64,000 nucleotides of DNA from Streptomyces albicerus (GTDB lineage: Bacteria > Actinomycetota > Actinomycetes > Streptomycetales > Streptomycetaceae). Below the pieces are notes generated by a model. It worked only from the letters and a program-made list of their open reading frames with translations. It did not search any database and was not told the origin of the DNA. The translations under genes and the position numbers were made by a program. The number at the start of each line of letters is the position of its first letter. The first letter of the stretch is position 1. The stretch covers positions 23,410 through 87,409 of the forward strand of contig NZ_VWMY01000047.1 in the NCBI RefSeq assembly GCF_008905045.1, written 5' to 3'. Below, piece by piece: positions 47,618 through 56,244 of this stretch.

Positions 47618-48598
47618 ATGCGTACTCGCCCCCCACGTACACCCCCCAGGAGACTGGTGCTCTGCACGGTCGCGGCAGCCGCTCTCGCGATCACCACCGC
47701 CGTCGCCCTGCCGCAGTCCGCGGGTGCCGCCGAAACCTCCCCCATCGGTTTCGGCGCCGGCACCACGGGCGGCGGCAGCGCGAGCCCCGTCACCGTCTCG
47801 ACGCTCGCCGCGTTCAAGACGGCCGTCACCGGCAACACAGCCAAGGTCGTCAGGGTCAGCGGTCTGATCTCGCTCACCGGGCAGGTCGACCTCGGGTCCA
47901 ACACCACGGTCCTGGGCGTCGGTTCGTCCTCCGGATTCACCGGCGGCGGGCTGCGTATCAAGGAGGCGACCAACGTCGTCGTCCGCAACCTGAACATCAG
48001 CAAGCCGCTCAAGCCGTCGGACGGGATCACCGTCCAGGAGTCGACGAAGGTGTGGATCGACCACAACTCCTTCTCGGCGGACCGCGAACACGACAAGGAC
48101 TACTACGACGGTCTGCTCGACATCAACCACGGCTCCGACAACGTGACGGTGTCCTGGAACACCTTCAAGGACCACTTCAAGGGCTCGCTCGTCGGTCACA
48201 GCGACAACAACGCGAGTGAGGACACCGGCCACTTGAAGGTCACGTACCACCACAACCACTTCAGCAACGTGTACTCGCGCATCCCGAGCCTGCGGTTCGG
48301 CACCGGGCACTTCTACGACAACTACGTCCAGGGAGCCGACACCGCGGTGCACTCCCGGATGGGCGCCCAGATGCTCGTCGAGAACAACGTCTTCCGCACG
48401 ACGAAGGTCGCGGTCACGACGAACCGCAGCAGCGACGTGGACGGCTACGCCAACCTGCGCGGCAACGACCTCGGTGGAGCCGCCACCGAGATCTCCCGCA
48501 CGGGCACGTTCACCAGCCCGCCCTACAGCTACTCCGCCGAGCCCGCCTCGTCGGTCGTCGCCTCGGTGACGTCCGGAGCGGGCGCCGGAAAGCTCTGA
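47618..48598 (+). CDS. Secreted pectate lyase, PL1 family
   Basis: A 326-residue protein with a signal peptide (RRLVLCTVAAAALAITTAVALPQSAGA). The right-handed beta-helix pattern runs throughout. WIDHNSFSAD..DGLLDINHGSDNVTVSWNTFKDHFKGSLVGHSD provides the calcium-binding Asp residues, and SRIPSLRFGTGHFYDNYV contains the Arg catalytic base region of PL1. It cleaves polygalacturonate by beta-elimination, outside the cell. The next gene, a PL3 lyase, follows 29 bases after the stop, so both form a pectinolytic pair. Confidence 0.95.
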   Translation: MRTRPPRTPPRRLVLCTVAAAALAITTAVALPQSAGAAETSPIGFGAGTTGGGSASPVTVSTLAAFKTAVTGNTAKVVRVSGLISLTGQVDLGSNTTVLGVGSSSGFTGGGLRIKEATNVVVRNLNISKPLKPSDGITVQESTKVWIDHNSFSADREHDKDYYDGLLDINHGSDNVTVSWNTFKDHFKGSLVGHSDNNASEDTGHLKVTYHHNHFSNVYSRIPSLRFGTGHFYDNYVQGADTAVHSRMGAQMLVENNVFRTTKVAVTTNRSSDVDGYANLRGNDLGGAATEISRTGTFTSPPYSYSAEPASSVVASVTSGAGAGKL

Positions 48599-48627
48599 CC
48601 CCCACCAGTAGAAGAAGGAAACGGGAC

Positions 48628-49443
48628 ATGACCGAACAAGGACAGGCAGAGCCGCAACGGCGGCATCGTCGCCGGACCGCGCGGCACACGGTGGTAGGAG
48701 GGCTCGGTGCCCTCGGCCTTACGGTTGGCATGATCACGACAGGTACCACGCTGTCCACGGCCAACGCCGCCACCTGGCCGACCCCCACCAGCAGCGAAGG
48801 GGTTTCCTCCACCATCCAGGTGTCCGGCACCAAGGACTACGGGATGAAGCGCTTCTACGGCACCGGCGACCTGGCCGGTGACGGCCAGGAGGAGGGCCAG
48901 GACCCGATCCTCAGGCTCACCGACGGCGCGGTGCTGAAGAACGTCATCATCGGCGCCCCGGGCGCCGACGGCATTCACTGCCAGGGCAGCTGCACGCTGC
49001 AGAACGTCTGGTGGGAGGATGTCGGCGAGGACGCCGCCACCTTCCGCGGCGGCACGGGCGCCACGTACCACGTGGTCGGCGGAGGTGCGAAGAAGGCCGC
49101 GGACAAGGTCTTCCAGCACAACGGCGGCGGCACGCTGAACATCTCGAACTTCGCGGTGCAGGAGTTCAAGACGCTCTACCGCTCGTGCGGGGACTGCTCC
49201 ACGCAGTACACGCGGAAGGTGAACCTCAACACCATCGACGTGACCGGGACGGGTTCCACTGCGCGGCTCGTCGGCATCAACGTCAACCGCAATGACGTGG
49301 CGACGCTGCGCGGCATCACGATCCGCAACGACGCCGGCCGCAAGGTCATTCCTTGCCAGAAGTACAACAACAACACCGCGGTCGGTACGGGCCCCGACAG
49401 CACCAACTGCCTGTACTCCAGCTCGGACGTCACCTACAGGTGA
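48628..49443 (+). CDS. Secreted pectate lyase, PL3 family
   Basis: A 271-residue protein. The N-terminus RRHRRRTARHTVVGGLGALGLTVGMITTGTTLSTANA is a signal peptide. The mature part has the PL3 marks GAPGADGIHCQGSCTLQNVWWEDVGEDAATFRG (Ca-binding acidic residues), ADKVFQHNGGGTLNISNFAVQEFKTLYRSCGDC and the Arg/Lys region YTRKVNLNTIDV. It prefers low-methylated pectate. A GAAGGA site precedes ATG 48628. It shares a transcript with the PL1 lyase. Confidence 0.94.
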   Translation: MTEQGQAEPQRRHRRRTARHTVVGGLGALGLTVGMITTGTTLSTANAATWPTPTSSEGVSSTIQVSGTKDYGMKRFYGTGDLAGDGQEEGQDPILRLTDGAVLKNVIIGAPGADGIHCQGSCTLQNVWWEDVGEDAATFRGGTGATYHVVGGGAKKAADKVFQHNGGGTLNISNFAVQEFKTLYRSCGDCSTQYTRKVNLNTIDVTGTGSTARLVGINVNRNDVATLRGITIRNDAGRKVIPCQKYNNNTAVGTGPDSTNCLYSSSDVTYR

Positions 49444-49543
49444 GCCGACATCGGTAGCCGGCGCCGATGAGCCGACGCCTCGGCGGCCGAACGGACCCCT
49501 TCCCCCTCGGGGGTCCGCTCGGCCGCCGTTCGGCGTACGCGGC

Positions 49544-50275
49544 CTATTCCGGCGGTCGAGCGGTGGTCCGGCGCGGCACCAGCGTGGGGGACAGGCTGAC
49601 CTGGACCGACGTCTTGTGCCGGTCGGCGATCCGTTCCAGGAGGAGGCGGGCGGCGTTCCTGCCGATCTCGTGGCCTGCCTGGTCGACGCTGGTCAGGGAG
49701 ATCGGACCGAGCGCGGCGAAGGTGGTGTTGTCGTAGCCGGCCACCGAGATGTCGCCGGGAACGGAGAGCCCGGCTTCGGTGACCGCCTCCAGCACACCCA
49801 TGGCGACGACGTCCGCTCCGGCGAAGACGGCTGAGGGACGCCGGGGCCGGTCCAGCAGTTCCTTGGCGCCCCGGTAACCGCCCTCCTGGGTGTAGCTGGT
49901 GGAGACGACGTCGATCCACTCCGCGAGGCCGTGCATCCGCATGGCCCGTCTGTATCCGTCGGCACGCCGGGCGTTGGGCATCTCCGCGAGGCGCGTCGGG
50001 TCGGTTTCGAGGTGCTCGATGTGGGCGATGCGCCGCTGTCCCAGACCGGCGAGATGGCCGACGACCAGGGCGGCTCCCTCGACGTCGTCGTCCACCACCG
50101 TGTCGTACACCGAAGAGGATCCGTGCCGGCCCACCACCACGGTCGGAACGGTGGAGGCCACGCGTTCGAGATGGGTGCGCGAGGACACGGGCGCCACCAG
50201 GACCAGGCCGTCCATGCCGCGGTCGACCATCGCCTCGGTGACCCGGGCCTCCGCCTTCTCACCGTTGCAGCCGGG
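49544..50275 (-). pseudogene. LacI-family regulator lacking its N-terminal DNA-binding domain
   Basis: From CNGEKAEARVTEAMVDRGMDGLVLVAPVS the frame matches the effector half of a LacI/GalR regulator to its end (TVVVGRHG, DDDVEGAALVVGHLAGLGQRRIAHIEH, PSAVFAGADVVAMGVLEAV, GDISVAGYDNTTFA, TSVDQAGHEIGRNAARLLLERI). Before CNGE, where roughly 85-90 residues with the helix-turn-helix should lie, the sequence changes at once to the alpha-L-rhamnosidase on the opposite strand. It cannot bind DNA. Its position suggests that it controlled the pectate lyases or the rhamnosidase. Confidence 0.88.
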
Positions 50276-50284
50276 GCCCAGGGC

Positions 50285-51328
50285 TCGCTCACCGGTGACT
50301 GGCTGGCGCCGCAGAAGACCAGCGCCCAGATGATGAGTGACATCTACTACGGCTACAGCACCCGGCTGATGGCGCAGATGGCCCGCGCGATCGGCAAAAC
50401 GGCGGACGGGCAGGCGTACGAGCGGCTCTTCGGACGCATCAAGCAGGCATTTATCACCAAGTACCTGAGCACCGACGACGGCCGCGTCACGGTCAAGTCC
50501 AGCCTGGGCGAGGCCTCCCCGATCGAACCGGGCGCCGACCCCAACCAGAAGACGGAGGACGACAGCCAGTCGGCACTGCTGTGGGTCCTCAAGCTCGGGC
50601 TCTACGAGACGCAGGCCCAACGCCGCGCACTCGTCGGGCTGTTGGCGGACAACATCGGCAACGGCGCGGCCTACAAGGCCGCGCACCCGAACAGCAGCCG
50701 GGTCAGGTACGCCGAGAACACGCTCTCCGTCGGCTTCCTCGGCGTCAACGTCCTCGCCCCCGTCCTCACCGACGAGGGCCGCGCGGACCTGGCGTACAAG
50801 CTGCTGCACCAGGACGAGCTGCCGTCCTGGCTGTACTCGGTGAAGAACGGCGCCACCACCGTCTGGGAACGCTGGAACTCCTACTCCCAGGACGACGGCT
50901 TCGGCCCGGTCAGCATGAACTCCTTCAACCACTACGCCTACGGCGCGATCATGGAGTGGATGTACGCGTACATGGCCGGCATCGCCCGCGACCCGGACAG
51001 CCCCGGTTTCAAGCGCTTCGTCCTGCAACCCCACATCGATCCCACCGGCAGGATCACAGAGGTGGCAGCCTTGTACGAGTCGCCGTACGGCGAGATCAGA
51101 AGTGAGTGGACGGTCGAAGACGGCGGCAGAACCCTGGTGTACGACGCAGTGGTGCCCGCCAATAGCGAGGCGACACTGCGACTTCCGGCCGCCTCCGCCG
51201 ATTCCGTCCACGAAGGACGAACCCCACTGGCAGAAGCGGAGGGTGTGCGTTTCCTCGAATACGCCGATGGTGTGTACCTGTGCCGGTTGACGTCCGGCCG
51301 GTACCGCATGACCGCCGAACTCCGCTGA
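50285..51328 (+). pseudogene. Alpha-L-rhamnosidase (GH78), C-terminal fragment
   Basis: From LTGDWLAPQKTSAQMMSDIYYG the frame follows the second half of a GH78 (alpha/alpha)6 barrel: LGLYETQAQRRALVGLLADNI, RYAENTLSVGFLGVNVLAPVL, LYSVKNGATTVWERWNSYSQDDGF with the general-base Glu, SFNHYAYGAIMEWMYAYMAGI, and the C-terminal beta domain VLQPHIDP. Full enzymes have 900 or more residues, with the general acid in the missing half. No start codon fits; the 5' end meets the truncated LacI gene head-to-head. It is almost certainly inactive. Confidence 0.88.
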
Positions 51329-51742
51329 TCGGCAGGCACGGTGCCCGCCCCGGCCTACGGCATCCTGCCCATCACACCTGTCCTTGCATCAGGTGCACCG
51401 TCGGCTGAACACGGGGACCGGCGACGCGCCGGTCCTCGAACCAGCCGACGGGGCGGCCGCATCGGGTGTCAGGCGGACCGCAACTCGAGCCGCCCGGGCA
51501 AGGCAGTAGATCACCGTCGGCGAGTGACCGACACATTCCGCACAAATCGATTTCGCTACAAGTTCCGAAATTATTCGTGATGGCTCCGGCACGTGGCCGA
51601 AATGCATCCCTCATAGCTTCGCTGTCGGTCGCACAGGTCCCATGGAGTCCATGGGCCGGGCGGACCGAAAAAGCTACTTCCCCCAGAAATCCCCCTGAGA
51701 TCCCCCACTGTCCTCAGCGCCTCCATGAGACAGGAGCCCAAG
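51329..51742 (+). other. Intergenic region upstream of the sugar ABC operon
   Basis: These 414 bases hold no gene I can support. An AT-richer stretch around 51540-51590 (CAAGTTCCGAAATTATTCGTGA) is the likely promoter/operator area, with CGAAATTATTCG as a possible imperfect dyad for the ROK or another regulator. AGGAG at 51732-51736 serves the solute-binding protein start. Confidence 0.5.
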
Positions 51743-53044
51743 GTGCCCAATCTCTCCCGACGCGGTGCACTGAAGCTGACCGCCGGACTGGCTGTTCTCG
51801 GCACTCTCGGCCTGACGGGCTGTGGCCGCGAGGATGACACCGCCGCCGCGAAGGCCTCCGCCAAGCCCATCGGCGACTCGCCGGCCACCGGCACCGTCAA
51901 GGTCTGGGCCGCCCAGGGCGACGCCGACGTGCTCGAGAAGGTCATCAAGCCCTTCAAGACCGCCAATCCCGACGTCACCGTGAAGGTCACGCTGATCCCG
52001 AACGCCGAGTACTACACCAAGCTGCAGTCGGCGATCGCGGCGGGCAAGGGGCCCGATGTCGCACAGTTCTTCCCCGAGTCGCAGGCGCAGTTCCTCGATC
52101 CGTCGATCCTCCAGGCCGTGCCGGACGGCCTTGTGAACCCGGACACCTTCTTCAAGAGCCTGTGGGACGCGGGTGTGGTCGAGGACGTGGCCTACACGGT
52201 GCCCTGGTACGCCTACACCTACGCCCTTGTCTACCGAGCCGACCTCGCCAAGAAGGCAGGTGTCGAGGCGCCGGCCACGTGGGACGACATGGTGCCGTTC
52301 TTCAAGGCGCTCCAGGGTGCCGGTGCCAAGCGCGGTCTCGCGGCCGACAACGGCTGGGACATCTTCAACGGCCAGGACGTCGCGATGTACGCCTGGCAGG
52401 CCGGCGGCTCACTGCTCTCCTCGGGCGGTAAATGGACACTCGACACCCCGGCGATGGTCGACGCGCTGAAGTACAACGCGTCGTTCTTCACCTCGGGCGT
52501 CGCCGACACCGCCACGCCCACGTTCCTCGACGCGCAGCCGTACTTCGTCAGCGGCAAGACCGCCACGATGATCACCGGTCCGTGGGTCGTCGGCCAGCTC
52601 GACACCGCCGCGAAGAAGAAAGGCTGGACGGCGTCCCATGTCGCCACCGCACCGCTGCCGGCCGGGCCCTCGGGCAGTGTCTCCTTCTCCGCCGGCGGCA
52701 GCTGGGGCGTCCTCGCGGGCAGCGGCAACGCGGACGCCTCGTGGAAGCTCGTCCGGTACATGGCGGAGCCGAGCACCCAGGTCGCGCAGTACGAGGCGTA
52801 CAGCTCGCTGCCGGCCGTCATCTCCGCCTGGGACGACCCCGCCATCAAGGGCCAGCCGCTGCTCGACGCCTTCCTCACGCAGCTGAAGAACACCCGGGCG
52901 TTCCCGCAGGTCACGACCTGGCAGCAGGTCGCGACGCGGATCGGCAAGGAGATGGAGGCCGTCGCCAAGGGCACGTCGACCGCGGAGAAGGCCGCCGCGA
53001 ACATCCAGTCGTACGCCGAGAGCCTCGGCACGGTTGCGAAGTGA
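51743..53044 (+). CDS. ABC transporter sugar-binding lipoprotein
   Basis: A 433-residue family 1 extracellular solute-binding protein. NLSRRGALKLTAGLAVLGTLGLTGCG is a Tat-type signal ending in a lipobox (LTGC, Cys27). The mature part shows VKVWAAQGDADVLEKVIKPFKTANPDVTVKV, AIAAGKGPDVAQFFPES and YFVSGKTATMITGPWVVGQL, typical of oligosaccharide-binding proteins. GTG 51743 is chosen over ATG 51725 because AGGAG lies 6 bases before it. First gene of an operon with two permeases; the ATPase is missing and is probably the shared MsiK-type protein used by Streptomyces sugar importers. Confidence 0.93.
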   Translation: MPNLSRRGALKLTAGLAVLGTLGLTGCGREDDTAAAKASAKPIGDSPATGTVKVWAAQGDADVLEKVIKPFKTANPDVTVKVTLIPNAEYYTKLQSAIAAGKGPDVAQFFPESQAQFLDPSILQAVPDGLVNPDTFFKSLWDAGVVEDVAYTVPWYAYTYALVYRADLAKKAGVEAPATWDDMVPFFKALQGAGAKRGLAADNGWDIFNGQDVAMYAWQAGGSLLSSGGKWTLDTPAMVDALKYNASFFTSGVADTATPTFLDAQPYFVSGKTATMITGPWVVGQLDTAAKKKGWTASHVATAPLPAGPSGSVSFSAGGSWGVLAGSGNADASWKLVRYMAEPSTQVAQYEAYSSLPAVISAWDDPAIKGQPLLDAFLTQLKNTRAFPQVTTWQQVATRIGKEMEAVAKGTSTAEKAAANIQSYAESLGTVAK

Positions 53045-53051
53045 GCCGTCC

Positions 53052-53954
53052 ATGACCACCACCTCTGTCGTGGGCCCCCGGCGGCGCACCCGTCGTACCG
53101 CCGTCGCCTGGCTGTTCCTTACACCGTTCGCCCTGGTGTTCCTGCTCTACACGGCAATCCCCACCGTCGCCGCGCTCGGCTTCAGCCTCACCGACCTGCG
53201 GGGAACGGACCTCAGGCATCCGTTCGCGGTCGACTTCACCGGCCTGGACAACTTCGTCCGGCTGTTCCAGGACGAGAGCTTCCTGCGCGACATCCTGAAC
53301 ACCGCCCTGTTCGTGGCCATCGGCGTGCCGCTGACCATGGTGATCGGCTTCGCCCTGGCCGTAGCGCTGAACTCCGGCATCCGCCGCCTGCGCGGCACCT
53401 TCCGTACGCTCTTCTTCGCGCCGGTCGTCACCAACGTCGTGGCGGTCGCCCTGATCTGGCAGTACGCCTTCTACGCCGACGGCACCGTCAACAGAGCGCT
53501 CGGCGCCGTCGGCCTCGCCGGACCGAACTGGCTGGACGACCCGAACCTCGCCATGCCCGTGGTCATCCTGCTCGGCGTCTGGCGCAACTTCGGCACCGCG
53601 ATGGTGCTGTTCCTCGCGGGTCTGCAGGCCATCCCGGACGACGTGTACGAGGCCGCCTCCCTCGACGGGGCAGGAAAGTGGCGGCAGTTGAGGCACATCA
53701 CCCTGCCGCTGCTGCTGCCCACCACGCTGATGGTGTCGGTGCTGCTGACCGTCTTCTACCTCCAGGTCTTCGACGAGCCCTACCTGCTCACCGACGGCGG
53801 CCCGCTGGGCTCCACCGAGTCCGTGGCGCTGTACACCTACCACCAGTTCGGGGCCGGCGAGTTCGGGATGTCCTCGGCCGCGTCCTTCGTGATGCTCGTC
53901 CTGGTGGCCCTGGTGAGTCTTGTCCAGTTCCGACTGCTGAGGCCCCGCGCATGA
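53052..53954 (+). CDS. Sugar ABC transporter permease (MalF-type)
   Basis: A 300-residue protein with six helices. The first is WLFLTPFALVFLLYTAIPTVAALGFSLTDL, and the EAA loop is LQAIPDDVYEAASLDGAGKWRQLRHITLPLL, the contact site for the ATPase. It starts 7 bases after the binding-protein stop and its TGA overlaps the next permease (ATGA). It forms the membrane channel with its neighbour. Confidence 0.95.
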   Translation: MTTTSVVGPRRRTRRTAVAWLFLTPFALVFLLYTAIPTVAALGFSLTDLRGTDLRHPFAVDFTGLDNFVRLFQDESFLRDILNTALFVAIGVPLTMVIGFALAVALNSGIRRLRGTFRTLFFAPVVTNVVAVALIWQYAFYADGTVNRALGAVGLAGPNWLDDPNLAMPVVILLGVWRNFGTAMVLFLAGLQAIPDDVYEAASLDGAGKWRQLRHITLPLLLPTTLMVSVLLTVFYLQVFDEPYLLTDGGPLGSTESVALYTYHQFGAGEFGMSSAASFVMLVLVALVSLVQFRLLRPRA

Positions 53955-54832
53955 CCGCTCTCACCGCGTTGCGGAACACCGCAACCACCACCGACCGCCT
54001 CGCCCCGCCCCGCCGGTCCGTCGCCCGGCCGCTGCTGTACGCCGCACTGGTGCTGTGCGCGCTACTCACGACGCTGCCCTTCTTCTGGGTGGTCAGCGGC
54101 TCGCTGCGCAGCCTCGACGAGATCCGCTCCGACCCAGGCGCCTGGCTCCCGCACCACGTCACCTTCGACAACTTCCTGCGGCTGTTCCGTACCGAGGGTT
54201 TCGGTCAGTTCATGGTCAACAGCGTCGTGGTCGCGGCCATCGTCGTGGCCGGCAACATCGTCGCGGCGTCGGCCGCCGGATACGCGCTCGCGAAGCTCGA
54301 CTTCGCGGGCAAGAAGCTCGCGTTCGGCGCGGTCATGGCGGCGATGATGGTGCCGTTCACCGCGGTGTTCGTCACGCAGTTCGTGATCACCGTCGACCTC
54401 GGCCTTGCGGACACCCTCACCGGGATCGCCCTGCCCGGCGTGGCCATGCCGCTGTCCGTCTTCATCATGCGGCAGTACGCGATGTCGATCCCCGACGAAC
54501 TCCTCGAAGCGGCCCGGATCGACGGCGCGGGCGAGTTCCGGATCTTCTTCCGGATCTTCCTCCCGCTGGCCGGCCCCGCCGTCGCGACGATCACGATCAT
54601 GTCGTTCCTAGCCTCGTGGAACAACTTCATCTGGCCGCTCATCGTCGCCCAGAGCATGTCCACCTACACCCTGCCGGTGGGCCTCGCCGCCACCAGCCAG
54701 GCGGCCGCCAACGTCAGGGACTACGGCCTGCTGCTCGCCGGCGCGATCGTCGTGATGCTGCCGGTGCTGCTGCTCTTCCTGTTCCTGCAGCGCTACTTCG
54801 TGCAGGGCATCTCAGGAACGGGAATGCGGTGA
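53951..54832 (+). CDS. Sugar ABC transporter permease (MalG-type)
   Basis: A 293-residue protein with six helices. LPFFWVVSGSLRSLDEI, the EAA loop IPDELLEAARIDGAGEFRIFFRIFLPLAGPA and the C-terminal LFLQRYFVQGISGTGMR are MalG hallmarks. It overlaps both neighbours by 4 bases, which argues for one polycistronic message running into the catabolic genes. Confidence 0.95.
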   Translation: MTALTALRNTATTTDRLAPPRRSVARPLLYAALVLCALLTTLPFFWVVSGSLRSLDEIRSDPGAWLPHHVTFDNFLRLFRTEGFGQFMVNSVVVAAIVVAGNIVAASAAGYALAKLDFAGKKLAFGAVMAAMMVPFTAVFVTQFVITVDLGLADTLTGIALPGVAMPLSVFIMRQYAMSIPDELLEAARIDGAGEFRIFFRIFLPLAGPAVATITIMSFLASWNNFIWPLIVAQSMSTYTLPVGLAATSQAAANVRDYGLLLAGAIVVMLPVLLLFLFLQRYFVQGISGTGMR

Positions 54833-56244
54833 GCGTGATGAACTCCCTTGATGCGCCGGGCGAGCGAAGCGAGATGGGGGTCCCCCCGGCCGAAGGCTGG
54901 GGGACGGTCACCGTGCACGCTCCCGCCGGCACGATCACCGGTCGCCGCAGCCGTCAGGTACGCCGCTTCCTCGGCATCCCCTACGCCCAACCACCCACCG
55001 GCGCACGGCGGTTCGCCGCGCCCGTCCCACGCGGTCGGTTCCCGGAGCCGTACGACGCGTCCCGGCACGGCCCGACCGCCCAGCGCGTGCCGCTGTTCGC
55101 CACGACCACCGTCCCCGAGCCGTCGGTGCCCGGGGACGACGTGCTGAACCTCGGCGTCGTCGCCCCGGCCGCGGACGACGACCGCGGGCCCTTCCCGGTC
55201 ATCGTGTGGATCCACGGCGGCGGCTTCCTGGCGGGCAGCCCGGCCAGCCCCTGGTACGACGGCCGTGCCTTCGCCCGCGACGGCGTCGTCTGTGTCACCG
55301 TCGGCTACCGGCTCGGCGTCGACGGATTCGCCGTACTGGACGACGTCCCCACCAACCTCGGGCTGCGGGACCTGCTGCTCGCCCTCGACTGGGTGCGGGA
55401 GAACATCGCCGCCTTCGGCGGTGATCCGGGCCGGGTCACCGTCGCCGGGCAGTCGGCCGGGGGAGCGGCGGTGCTCGCGCTGCTCTCGTCGCCCGCCGGC
55501 GAGGGCCGCTTCCAGCGGGCGGTCAGTCTGTCAGGCGGCTTCTTCGAACCACGCGCGGTACGCGAATTCCTCGGGCGGCTGGGGGAGAGGCTCGGCGTTC
55601 CGGCGACACGAGCCGGATTCGCCGGACGGACCGTGGAGGACGTCCAGCGTGCTGTCCTCGACCTGCGGGACGAGAGCGGCGACAACGCCCTCGTGCTCGG
55701 CCCGTTCGTCGGCGACGACATCCTGCCGCTGCCGGTCGCCGAGGGACTGGCCATGCACGGGCACGACGTACCTCTGCTGCTCGGCGCGACGGGGGACGAG
55801 TTCGACAGCGGCACCACGGAAGGAGCCGCCCGCGCCGCAGGCACCCGCCTCACCGACACCCTGTTCCGCGCCGCCTGCCCGCGCACCGCGAAAGTCCGTC
55901 GCGGCGCCCGCGCCGGCACCTGGCTGTACTCCTTCGAATGGCCCTCGCCCGCGCTGGGCGGCGCCGCGCACTGTGTCGACATCCCGTACTTCTTCGACGT
56001 ACTCGACGCACCGAGAGTCGCCGAGGCCCTCGGCACCGACCCGCCCCAGGAACTGGCAACTTCGATGCACGCCGATCTGGTCGCGTTCCTCCACGGCGAG
56101 GAACCGGCCTGGGCGAGGGCGACCGGGACGCTCGGCGATCCGGCACGCGAGTACGGCCGCACCGGTGCGCCGCTCGCGGCCGACACCACGGGCGTGTTCG
56201 ACCCCGTCGTACGACCGGTGTCCGAGGCGGCAGGGGCGTGTTGA
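54829..56244 (+). CDS. Type-B carboxylesterase, probably acting on the imported compound
   Basis: A 471-residue alpha/beta hydrolase of the carboxylesterase/cholinesterase family. RRFLGIPYAQPPTGARRF and the oxyanion hole VIVWIHGGGFLAGSP come first. The nucleophile elbow is TVAGQSAGGAAVLALL, the acid ATGDEFDSG and the His GGAAHCVDIPYFFD. No signal peptide, so it works in the cytoplasm after uptake. GTG 54829 overlaps the permease stop. Residues 11-26 (GERSEMGVPPAEGWG) are encoded by an interspersed palindromic repeat that has been built into the coding sequence. It is shorter than eukaryotic relatives, as usual for bacteria. Confidence 0.93.
   Translation: MSVMNSLDAPGERSEMGVPPAEGWGTVTVHAPAGTITGRRSRQVRRFLGIPYAQPPTGARRFAAPVPRGRFPEPYDASRHGPTAQRVPLFATTTVPEPSVPGDDVLNLGVVAPAADDDRGPFPVIVWIHGGGFLAGSPASPWYDGRAFARDGVVCVTVGYRLGVDGFAVLDDVPTNLGLRDLLLALDWVRENIAAFGGDPGRVTVAGQSAGGAAVLALLSSPAGEGRFQRAVSLSGGFFEPRAVREFLGRLGERLGVPATRAGFAGRTVEDVQRAVLDLRDESGDNALVLGPFVGDDILPLPVAEGLAMHGHDVPLLLGATGDEFDSGTTEGAARAAGTRLTDTLFRAACPRTAKVRRGARAGTWLYSFEWPSPALGGAAHCVDIPYFFDVLDAPRVAEALGTDPPQELATSMHADLVAFLHGEEPAWARATGTLGDPAREYGRTGAPLAADTTGVFDPVVRPVSEAAGAC
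54859..54904. repeat. Interspersed palindromic repeat inside a coding sequence
   Basis: GGCGAGCGAAGCGAGATGGG followed by GGTCCCCCCGGCCGAAGGCT and GGGGGA is a common Streptomyces intergenic palindrome. The 30 bases 54875-54904 are the exact reverse complement of 24145-24174, inside the MITE-like element. Here it encodes part of the esterase N-terminus in frame. Confidence 0.85.

Noticed and set aside
49931..50284. Apparent long N-terminus of the rhamnosidase extending over the LacI gene
   Set aside because: This part is the reverse of the LacI coding sequence and shows no GH78 similarity; homology begins only at about 50285.
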